A stretch of DNA of 59,162 nucleotides, taken from contig NZ_JAKZKS010000022.1 of the NCBI RefSeq assembly GCF_022808615.1, positions 1 to 59,162 on the forward strand. Reading direction: 5' to 3'. Shown here piece by piece: positions 1-6,219 of this stretch (its first letter is position 1; each line of letters begins with the position of its first letter). The DNA is from Bacillus sp. FJAT-47783. Lineage in GTDB: Bacteria; Bacillota; Bacilli; Bacillales; Aeribacillaceae. The notes beneath the pieces were generated by a model. It did not search any database and was not told the origin of the DNA. It saw nothing but the letters and a program-made list of their open reading frames with translations. The translations under genes were made by a program, and so were the position numbers.

Positions 1-1321
1 TGCTGATGCTTATTCTCGCTTCTTTAAGAAGCAAAACGACAAACCACGCTTCAAGTCTAAAAAGAATCCTGTGCAATCTTATACAACCAAGCATACGAAT
101 GGAAATATTGCTGTACTGGATAAACACTAAAACGATCATAAGAAATATTCCTGTTAAAACAAAACCACTCCCTCCGATCAGTCCAAGCATACGGTTATCG
201 ATTACTTCTAACACCATTCCAGCTGAGAACATCGATATGCCGATAAGAGAATTTGAAACCGTTGCGAGTAAACCAAACATCATCCCTTGGTATTCTCTTG
301 GTGTTTCTTTCATGACGATGGAATCGATACATGTATTACAAATTCCCGAAACAAGAGAAGTCAATATGTATAAAAGAATAGCTATAAAAGCGAAGGAAAT
401 TTGACTTAATAAGATGTGTAACACTCCTTCTAACATAAGTGTGCCTAATCCAATGATGATAAGGTGCTTATGAATACGCTGACTTATGGAAAAACTCAGT
501 ATTAACCCAATCCCTAGTGCTCCATAAAAAAGACCGACACCAATATCGCCAAGGTGAAATTCTTGAACAGCGTAAAGACTAATCAACACATTATCAATTC
601 CATTAAATAATGGAACGAACACTTCAAATGAAACAGCAATGAGAAGGGGGCTAGATAGGGATATTAATTGTCTTAGTGTTTGAAGTGAATGAAAGAATGA
701 AAACTTCTCCGCTTTCGTTTCGCTCTCTTCTTTATGATGGTGGTAACCAGATGGGAGTTTAAGAATAATGAAAGCGGCTAGTAAAAAGGACAGTCCATTA
801 AGCCAAAAGGTCACATCAGGACCAAAAAAATAGGTGACAACCCCTCCTGAAAATGCCCCAATCATTAACACGATACCTAGCATCACTTGTTCCAAACTAT
901 TAATCTTAATAATATTTTCTTGCTTAACAAGTGAAGGAATGAGGGATTTTCTTGCTGGAGCATAAATGGCTTCTCCCGATGCTAGCATAAACGTGCTGAT
1001 ATAAATGATCCAGATCATCGATTCATCATTTACAAACACAAGTGAGATGGCAAAAATAATTCGTAATAAGTCAGTGAAAATCAAAATGTTTTTTCGTGAG
1101 AACCTGTCAGCCAAAAAACCTCCAATCGGTCCAAACAACAAAAAAGGGATCACTCGAATTGCCAAAGTAATTCCAACGGCAAGTCCTGAGTCGGTGATTT
1201 GAATTAATAACACGAGTAGGGCGACTTGACTAAATCGGTCTCCAATCCCATTTACGATCCCAGCTCCAAAAAGCCGTGCGTAATGCTTCTCTTGACGAAA
1301 AAGATGAATAATTCTTGTCAT
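1..1321 (-). CDS. MFS efflux transporter, C-terminal end cut by the window edge
   Basis: Reading leftward from the ATG at 1321 the frame stays open for 440 codons to the window edge, so the C-terminus lies outside. The protein is hydrophobic, with repeated membrane segments and the loop-2/3 signature GGFLADRFSRK (about residues 68-78) typical of the major facilitator superfamily, in the macrolide/multidrug-like branch that has a long N-terminal half beginning with an interrupted GIVNGIGDRFSQ helix. The ATG follows an AAGAAGGGG Shine-Dalgarno. It lies 73 bp downstream of an ArsR/DUF2087 regulator on the same strand, which suggests a drug- or metal-inducible pump. Substrate cannot be told. Bases 129-218 are duplicated exactly at 2417-2506. 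The last 40 or so codons could include divergent or junk sequence if a stop was lost, which I cannot judge without the flank. Confidence 0.85.
   Translation of the reverse strand, partial: MTRIIHLFRQEKHYARLFGAGIVNGIGDRFSQVALLVLLIQITDSGLAVGITLAIRVIPFLLFGPIGGFLADRFSRKNILIFTDLLRIIFAISLVFVNDESMIWIIYISTFMLASGEAIYAPARKSLIPSLVKQENIIKINSLEQVMLGIVLMIGAFSGGVVTYFFGPDVTFWLNGLSFLLAAFIILKLPSGYHHHKEESETKAEKFSFFHSLQTLRQLISLSSPLLIAVSFEVFVPLFNGIDNVLISLYAVQEFHLGDIGVGLFYGALGIGLILSFSISQRIHKHLIIIGLGTLMLEGVLHILLSQISFAFIAILLYILTSLVSGICNTCIDSIVMKETPREYQGMMFGLLATVSNSLIGISMFSAGMVLEVIDNRMLGLIGGSGFVLTGIFLMIVLVFIQYSNISIRMLGCIRLHRILFRLEAWFVVLLLKEARISIS
129..218. repeat. 90-bp direct repeat, source copy inside MFS gene
   Basis: These 90 bases are identical to 2417-2506 (same orientation, offset 2288). 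This copy lies in the coding frame of the MFS transporter and is therefore the source. Confidence 0.95.
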
Positions 1322-1342
1322 AATACCCCTTCTTTCATTTTT

Positions 1343-1366
1343 CTAATTAGACATATATCAAATTAG
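1343..1366. promoter_or_regulatory. Candidate operator between regulator and MFS gene
   Basis: Imperfect palindrome with outer arms CTAATT and AATTAG, 22 bp upstream of the MFS start codon. It shares the words CTAATT and TTTGATA (read on the opposite strand) with the palindrome in front of the ArsR-type gene at 1987-2010. Repressor binding is inferred from this sharing. Confidence 0.4.
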
Positions 1367-1394
1367 TTGTTTAAAAAAATTTGTGATGGAACGA

Positions 1395-1967
1395 TTAAAC
1401 CCAAAGCTCTGGCGGGTTTAATTCATATTGATTTTTTTCGCGAAACATAAAATGATTCATGACAAGCTCTCGCCTTAATGTGGCATAATCTTCATGAAAC
1501 TGCTCAAGGTAACGATTGATTTCACTTTCATCATACACTTCACCAATTTTTAATCCTTTAATAATATGCTCAAGAATAATGATTCGTTTCTTGCGCTGTG
1601 CAGGAATAGACTTTAATTTTCCGTCATGCGTAAAGAAATTTGCAATAATCTGATTTCTCTCTCGTTCGCTTGCTTTCAATTCTTCATTTCTAGCTGGTTC
1701 CGTCACCATCTTCAAAATAGCTAACGCGCTGGATTCAAGCCTTTTTGTATTTAAGGAAAAATAAATCGTATTCTTTTCACGTTTTTCCGTAACAACGCCG
1801 ATTTCGCGAAGCTTTGTCATATGATGGGTAATCGTTGGCGGTTTTAAGCCTAGTTTCCCTGCTATCGCTTGGCCGTGCAATGAGCCGTGTCTTAATAAAG
1901 CAATAATACGAAGTCTTGTCGGATCACCTAACGTTTTATGGAAATTAACGAGTCTGGTTAACTGCAA
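1395..1967 (-). CDS. ArsR-type HTH regulator with C-terminal DUF2087
   Basis: 190 residues. Residues about 8-75 form a winged helix of the ArsR kind (LGDPTRLRIIALLRHG, then GLKPPTITHHMTKLREIGVV as recognition helix). The C-terminal half carries the DUF2087 signature (KLKSIPAQRKKRIIILEHII, then a VYDESEINRYLEQFHEDYATLRRELV stretch broken over two helices). No cysteine metal site is seen in the HTH part, so the ligand may not be a metal. The ATG has an AGGAGG Shine-Dalgarno. It precedes the MFS exporter on the same strand, and both have similar AT-rich palindromes in front, so autoregulation plus control of the pump is the likely role. Confidence 0.85.
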   Translation of the reverse strand: MQLTRLVNFHKTLGDPTRLRIIALLRHGSLHGQAIAGKLGLKPPTITHHMTKLREIGVVTEKREKNTIYFSLNTKRLESSALAILKMVTEPARNEELKASERERNQIIANFFTHDGKLKSIPAQRKKRIIILEHIIKGLKIGEVYDESEINRYLEQFHEDYATLRRELVMNHFMFREKNQYELNPPELWV

Positions 1968-1986
1968 ATGATTTCCTCCTAATTTA

Positions 1987-2010
1987 ATTATTATCTAATT
2001 TGATAATAAT
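1987..2010. promoter_or_regulatory. Candidate autoregulatory operator of the ArsR-type gene
   Basis: Perfect inverted repeat ATTATTATC / GATAATAAT separated by 6 bp, starting 20 bp upstream of the ATG of the regulator. Its position suits a repressor site; binding is inferred. Confidence 0.5.
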
Positions 2011-2155
2011 CTAATCAAAGATGAATTTCAATACATTTACAAAAGTATAAGGTGAATTTCCAAAGGTCGGTAGTCTCTTTTTGTAAACGTTTTTTATTCA
2101 TATTTAACTTTCATGATAGTTGCTTCTGCAAAAGAACAATGAGGCACATTAAGCA

Positions 2156-2356
2156 CGTATTGAAAAATTGAACCAATATCAAAACTATCCAGTAAGAGAG
2201 TATTTACTGATTTATCCTAATGAGAAAATTGTGGAGCAATATATTCTTGGAGAAAAGGGAACGTATGAAACACTTATTATTTACAGTGAAGAGGATGTAT
2301 TTCGCTCTCGTACTTTCCCAGAATTCAAAGTTAATTTGAGCGATATTTTCTCTTAA
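2156..2356 (+). pseudogene. Uma2-family (DUF820) C-terminal remnant
   Basis: From RIEKLNQYQ to the stop this 66-codon stretch is the C-terminal third of a Uma2 protein. It matches the copy ending at 14756 almost residue by residue (VREYLLIYPNEKIVEQYILG against VREYLLIYPNENIVEQYIIG). Everything upstream, including the PD-(D/E)XK nuclease-like core, is missing, and no start codon with a Shine-Dalgarno precedes it. A terminator hairpin still follows the stop. It is therefore the tail of a deleted gene, not a small protein gene. Confidence 0.85.
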
Positions 2357-2368
2357 TAAAAGGCGAGG

Positions 2369-2399
2369 AGCAGTTATTCCCGAATAGAGAATAACTGCT
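2369..2399 (+). terminator. Terminator of the Uma2 remnant
   Basis: Perfect 11-bp stem AGCAGTTATTC / GAATAACTGCT with a 9-base loop, followed by a T-rich tract GTTTCTCTTTT. Confidence 0.75.
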
Positions 2400-2416
2400 G
2401 TTTCTCTTTTAATGAG

Positions 2417-2506
2417 AAAACGATCATAAGAAATATTCCTGTTAAAACAAAACCACTCCCTCCGATCAGTCCAAGCATACGGTTATCGATTACTTCTAAC
2501 ACCATT
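2417..2506. repeat. 90-bp direct repeat, displaced copy of MFS gene segment
   Basis: Identical to 129-218. It stands alone here, without the rest of the MFS gene, between the Uma2 remnant and the truncated CRP-like gene, and so marks a rearrangement junction. Perfect identity indicates a recent copy or continuing gene conversion. Confidence 0.95.
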
Positions 2507-2600
2507 GCACGTATGATGGCAGTGTCAACTTCATCAAAATTTAGAGCAATAAGAAAGAGCTTCGATTGAAGGTTAAGGCTTCTTATTTGCCCAAAACCAG

Positions 2601-3059
2601 CTACACTTTGTTTGAGCCCCTACCGAGATGTGTGATTAAGTTTTCGTATGAGGAACGTAAACTATGGTTCATAGCTTGTATAACATTTTGTTTGAATTTT
2701 GGATACTGGATCAGTAAGTGTTCTATGAACAATAAAGGAACTTTCATTAATACTGTATTCTCTGATGGGCTGATGATCAGGCCGCTTGTATCAACATCAA
2801 GGAGGCTGAAAAATTCACCCTTTTGTATGGAGCTTACTTGAAATGGTTTCTTTTCGGCATTATGATAGTACAGAACCAACTCCCCGACGAGAACAATGTA
2901 TATTTCCTCTTGAGTAAGAAGCTCCCTAATAGGTTTAAACGCCTGGACTTCCATTAGTGTGGAGGCAGCAACTATTTTTTTTAATACTTGATGATCGAGA
3001 TCGTGAAAGATCGACAGGTTTTTCAAGTAAAGTAAAAGTGTATATTGAGATGTAACCAC
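2601..3059 (-). CDS. CRP/Fnr-like cyclic-nucleotide-binding-type domain without HTH
   Basis: A GTG at 3059 with the strong Shine-Dalgarno GGAGGGAG gives 152 residues. The N-terminal part has the jelly-roll sensor pattern of CRP/Fnr proteins (LKNLSIFHDLDHQVLKKIV, then ELLTQEEIYIVLVGELVLYY, IQKGEFFSLLD). A further upstream ATG is possible, but the cysteines and arginines it adds look unlike the family. The frame stops at residue 152, just where the dimer helix should lead to the DNA-binding winged helix, and no HTH is present. Close to the stop lies the 90-bp MFS fragment, so loss of the HTH by rearrangement is likely. Cysteine ligands of an Fe-S Fnr are absent. It could be a decaying pseudogene or a stand-alone sensor domain. 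Confidence 0.55.
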   Translation of the reverse strand: MVTSQYTLLLYLKNLSIFHDLDHQVLKKIVAASTLMEVQAFKPIRELLTQEEIYIVLVGELVLYYHNAEKKPFQVSSIQKGEFFSLLDVDTSGLIISPSENTVLMKVPLLFIEHLLIQYPKFKQNVIQAMNHSLRSSYENLITHLGRGSNKV

Positions 3060-3481
3060 AATTCTCCCTCCAAAATATATCGGTAATTTCCATGATAGAC
3101 GAGAGACAAAAAGGGTTTGCAAAATATATAAGGAGTATTGTCTCAACTGGTATCATTGGAATGAATAAAGAACACTCGGTCTAGGTTGTCTCCCTGCATA
3201 ATGATAATCGAACGTCTGTTTGGAGTTCTGGAGGAAGAGATCAATAGGTGATCCGACGATTCTTTCATCCGCATGTTTTTAAGCAAGTTTCCTCTAAAAT
3301 CATCTCCCTTGAACAGGAGTCTTTAGCACACTTATCTGAACTCACATTGTCGCGGTTTCTTGAAGTTCACTTCACATGCTCTTGTAAGTTTCTAGATGAC
3401 TAAAAAGGAATTTCCTTAAAGTACCGCTCCATTATCCTTGTCTCTTTTACTTTAATTGTAAGGGAAAGGGGGAGATATGTA

Positions 3482-3497
3482 AGTGAAATAAATCACA
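3482..3497. promoter_or_regulatory. Fnr box upstream of ywiC relic
   Basis: AGTGA-AATAAA-TCACA, one base away from the B. subtilis Fnr palindrome TGTGA-N6-TCACA. It lies 46 bp upstream of the dead ywiC frame. Confidence 0.6.
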
Positions 3498-3542
3498 TAT
3501 GATTATTATGTGGCTGAAAGGTTAAATGTGGGAAAGATCGTC

Positions 3543-3728
3543 TTGAAACCATTGCTTCCAAAGCAACATGTGGCCTAGGATATGTTACTGGTTCCGTATA
3601 TCGTACGGATTATCGAAAGTTCCTTTGAGTATGCGACTATTCCATTATTTATTGGCTGGCTGCTTCTCTACCTGGCTACCTATCCACTGTTGATGCTGTT
3701 AAATGGTAAGAAAAAAGTGAATACGTAA
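3543..3728 (+). pseudogene. ywiC: ywiC-like protein relic
   Basis: The frame starting TTG AAA CCA TTG CTT CCA reads LKPLLPKQH then VA-stop-DMLLVPYIV, which is the N-terminus of YwiC proteins (usual start xKLxxPKQHGAWAM). The HGAW codons are damaged, with TAG in place of the tryptophan codon. The frame continues with IPLFIGWLLLYLATYPLLML and ends at TAA after 62 codons, whereas intact YwiC is more than 200 residues. So it carries an in-frame stop and lacks most of its length. In B. subtilis ywiC sits next to narK, fnr and narGHJI, and the Fnr box just upstream fits that origin. Confidence 0.8.
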
Positions 3729-3807
3729 AATGGTCTGCTATTCTTAATTAGTATCATCATTCTTCTTTAAAAGTTAAAAGTAAAAAATTTTTGCACATAG
3801 TTTTTAG

Positions 3808-4127
3808 TGTCTAGCGCAGGGCGCCATCGGCTCGAGGTCACAAGCTGGTAGAAGGTGAAAAGAAACCTTCTACCAGCTTGTCTTGTTGTTTAGGAAATTA
3901 TAAATTTCCAACCTATGGACAACTTTGTTCATAGTTGGTTGCGTTGAGCTCTAAGCGTTAGGCTAGCAAACTGCCCATTTCATCCGTACAATTAGTCAAC
4001 ATCGACTAAAACGTTGTTCAAGTTTCCTTTATTTCCTACTGAAATGGTCCAATTTGTACGCCGCTTTTGCGAAGCTCTCGCACTTTTGTTCTGCTTTTCC
4101 CCGATAGGCGGACGCCTTGCGCTTTTC
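3808..4127. repeat. Intergenic repeat-like region between ywiC relic and mrp
   Basis: No gene is seen in 3729-4127. The stretch starts TGTCTAGCGCAGGGCGCC, contains the words GGCGCCATCGGC and, near its end, GCCTTGCGCTTTTCT, which recur at 35668-35745 (GGCGCCATCGGC, GCATTGCGCTTTTCT). A related GC-richer stretch lies at 15199-15320. It resembles the REP-like intergenic elements common in Bacillaceae. Exact limits are uncertain. Confidence 0.4.
3840..3881. other. 17-bp perfect hairpin within the intergenic repeat
   Basis: Left arm 3840-3856 and right arm 3865-3881 are perfectly complementary (ACAAGCTGGTAGAAGGT and its reverse complement) around an 8-base loop. There is no clean T-run, so it is not an ordinary terminator. 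Confidence 0.8.
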
Positions 4128-4865
4128 TTAATTTGTTTTCGTCAGAATTAAAGATGCCAGGTTTTCATAGTGTTGGAACAGGAGAGAATCCTCTTTATAG
4201 ATAGCTGGTGTGTCAGAGTGTTGATCTGGTTCCTGGATTGGCAGTTGCGCTAACAGATCCGTTCCGAGTGTCTCTGCCAAAACTTCTCCACCACCGGTTC
4301 CAAATAAATAGTATTTCTTTTCTCCTTCTCCAGGCTGAAAGTAAGACATGTTCTCAACAACACCAAGGATATCGTGTTTTGCCTTAAAGGCCATTGTACC
4401 GGCTCTTTCAGCAACGATCGACGCTGTTTGGTGAGGGGTCGTCACGATTATTTCCTTGCTTTGGGGAATATGATGATGCATATCTAGGGCGATATCTCCA
4501 GTACCTGGAGGCATATCTAAAATGCAATAATCCAATTCTCCCCACATAACATCTTTACTGAAATGCTCGACCATTTTTCCGAGCATTGGCCCTCTCCATA
4601 TCACCGGTTCATTGTTTTTGATTAAAAACCCCATTGACATCACCTTAACCCCGTTTGATTCTACAGGAATAATTTTTCCGTTAAACGTTTTTGGCCTGTC
4701 TTTAAGGTTCATGATGTTAGGAATGCTAAATCCATATATATCAAGGTCAATCAATGCGACATTTTTCCCTCTTCGTGCAAGTGACACAGCTAGGTTGGTG
4801 GATACCGTGGATTTGCCAACCCCACCTTTTCCGCTAGTTACGGCAATTACTTGTCCTGTTAACAT
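4128..4865 (-). CDS. Mrp/ApbC/Nbp35-type P-loop ATPase lacking the CxxC motif
   Basis: 245 residues from the ATG at 4865 (Shine-Dalgarno GAGGTG; a GTG nine bases upstream overlaps that site). The deviant Walker A GKGGVGKST lies near residues 12-20, followed by the switch region LDMPPGTGDIALDM and the C-terminal ENMSYF...FGTGGGEVLAE block typical of Mrp proteins, which load or carry Fe-S clusters. The usual N-terminal DUF59 domain is absent, and the family's bridging cysteine pair (normally right after ENMSYF) is replaced by QPGEGEKKYY, so cluster carriage as in ApbC is doubtful; a regulatory role as in SalA is an alternative. It is divergent from an Fe-S-rich respiratory operon and shares an intergenic region with an Fnr box, which suggests service to that enzyme. 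Confidence 0.8.
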   Translation of the reverse strand: MLTGQVIAVTSGKGGVGKSTVSTNLAVSLARRGKNVALIDLDIYGFSIPNIMNLKDRPKTFNGKIIPVESNGVKVMSMGFLIKNNEPVIWRGPMLGKMVEHFSKDVMWGELDYCILDMPPGTGDIALDMHHHIPQSKEIIVTTPHQTASIVAERAGTMAFKAKHDILGVVENMSYFQPGEGEKKYYLFGTGGGEVLAETLGTDLLAQLPIQEPDQHSDTPAIYKEDSLLFQHYENLASLILTKTN

Positions 4866-4909
4866 TTTAAACACCTCGTAAAATTTTTATTTTGATGAAT
4901 TCCTTCCTA

Positions 4910-4925
4910 TGTGATGTACTTCACA
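4910..4925. promoter_or_regulatory. Perfect Fnr box of the nitrate reductase-like operon
   Basis: TGTGA-TGTACT-TCACA matches the Fnr consensus of B. subtilis exactly. Its centre (4917.5) lies 41.5 bp before a predicted start at about 4959, the standard class II activator distance. Confidence 0.85.
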
Positions 4926-4946
4926 GTACATAAGAGGCTCTTTTAT

Positions 4947-4952
4947 TACAAT
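4947..4952 (+). promoter_or_regulatory. -10 element of the Fnr-dependent promoter
   Basis: TACAAT sits exactly where a -10 hexamer is expected if the Fnr box is centred at -41.5. No TTGACA-like -35 is seen, as is usual for activator-dependent promoters. The transcript would start near 4959, about 80 bases before the first start codon. Confidence 0.6.
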
Positions 4953-5040
4953 GAAGGAAATTGATGCATCAGTAACTAACTAAAACTTTAACAAAAATTG
5001 AGTTCCTTAGGTGTAAAAAAAGTCACATGGAGGATAGGGA

Positions 5041-6219
5041 ATGATGAAGTCAATAGAACGATCATTTTATTCTAAAACGAGTAAGTACGCATTCTTCGTT
5101 ATTTTGTTTCTGTTATTTACGATCTGGATTGGAACCGAGAAGTTTCTTCATTTTGATATGGCATTAATGGGATATCTGATTTCCTCTTTCATTTTTGCTA
5201 TCGGTTTGACTGTAAGGATGTGCTCTTGGCTGCTTCGTCCAGCTACAAAGCAAGTGGTCAGGAGAAGCTTCCAAAATTTAAAAACGAAAAAAAGACAAAA
5301 ACGAAATGTTCGAGCGATTATCAAAACAGCCTTTGAAAATATTTTTCTCCAGAAGTTCATCTTTAAAAGAGGTATCTACAGAGGGGTGCAGCACTTTTTG
5401 ATTGCCTGGGGGTGTATTGGTTCTTTCGCCATCACGTTCGGTTTGACTTTTGGATGGATGCATTTTGAACTTGTCGATCCGGACACATACGTAATTGTTG
5501 TAATGGGGATTGAAACGATATCGATGGCAGCACACGGTTTGTTCGCGGAAATGGTCTATAACGGTTTGAATATAACAGCAACGATGGTTCTGATTGGGGT
5601 AAGCATGGCATTAGCCAGAAGGATTATTAGTCAAGATGTTAAGGTCACGCAAAGGGCAGAGTTTGATTTGTTCCCGTTGATCCTGTTGTTAGCCGTTACC
5701 GTTACAGGGTTGGTTTTAACGGTTTCTTACGCACTACTAGATGGGTGGATGCATCACTACCTCACACTCATACACCAAATTACTGTAGTAGTTCTCCTTA
5801 TTTATTTTCCATTTGGGAAGTTGTTTCATTTACCGATCCGGCCGCTTGCAACGGCTGTTCCTATGAACTATCAAGAGGAATGGAAGGTGGATACCAAGCC
5901 TTGCCGAAGCTGTGGAATTGCTTACAGCTCAGACGATCAAATTAGTGACGTCCAGGAAATTCTCCGTTCGCAAAGTTTCGATCTGCAGTTAGCTGACGGA
6001 AGTTATTTATCGGACTACTGTCCGGCATGTCGCAGAAGAATCAGGGTGATGAAACAGATGAATATGGGACAACAAGTTCAAGAACAAGAAAAACCGATAC
6101 TGACCAATAACGGAATCCATCTTCCTGGTTTCAGTAGGTCAAGACAAGATGACTATTATCAGTTTCCTGAGCATGTCCAAAAAGAGTTGGAAAAGTACCA
6201 AAAAGGAGGAAGTAAATGA
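5041..6219 (+). CDS. NarI-like membrane cytochrome b subunit with C-terminal CxxC pair
   Basis: 392 residues; Shine-Dalgarno GGAGGATAGGGA before ATGATG. About seven membrane helices lie between residues 17 and 265. Histidines that could hold b-haem occur in helices at H118, H165, H238/H239, H245 and H263. The stretch YFPFGKLFHLPIRP (255-268) resembles the end of NarI/HdrE/DsrM-type quinol-oxidising cytochromes. After the last helix there is a soluble tail with C288-x2-C291 and C327-x2-C330, which could bind zinc, iron or an Fe-S cluster; ordinary NarI lacks this. It is first in a tight operon and its stop overlaps the start of the molybdoenzyme gene. The likely role is passing electrons from menaquinol to the catalytic subunits on the inner face. 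Confidence 0.75.
   Translation: MMKSIERSFYSKTSKYAFFVILFLLFTIWIGTEKFLHFDMALMGYLISSFIFAIGLTVRMCSWLLRPATKQVVRRSFQNLKTKKRQKRNVRAIIKTAFENIFLQKFIFKRGIYRGVQHFLIAWGCIGSFAITFGLTFGWMHFELVDPDTYVIVVMGIETISMAAHGLFAEMVYNGLNITATMVLIGVSMALARRIISQDVKVTQRAEFDLFPLILLLAVTVTGLVLTVSYALLDGWMHHYLTLIHQITVVVLLIYFPFGKLFHLPIRPLATAVPMNYQEEWKVDTKPCRSCGIAYSSDDQISDVQEILRSQSFDLQLADGSYLSDYCPACRRRIRVMKQMNMGQQVQEQEKPILTNNGIHLPGFSRSRQDDYYQFPEHVQKELEKYQKGGSK

Noticed and set aside
6-404. Plus-strand open frame of 132 codons
   Set aside because: It is antisense to the MFS transporter, whose codons explain the sequence fully; no Shine-Dalgarno or family match.
2566-2841. Plus-strand frame of 91 codons
   Set aside because: Antisense to the CRP-like sensor domain; no recognisable protein.
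3160-3410. Possible HTH remnant (EQESLAHLSELTLSRFLE, plus strand about 3313-3366)
   Set aside because: It looks loosely like a CRP-type recognition helix, but the match is short and the frame is closed upstream; not firm enough to annotate.
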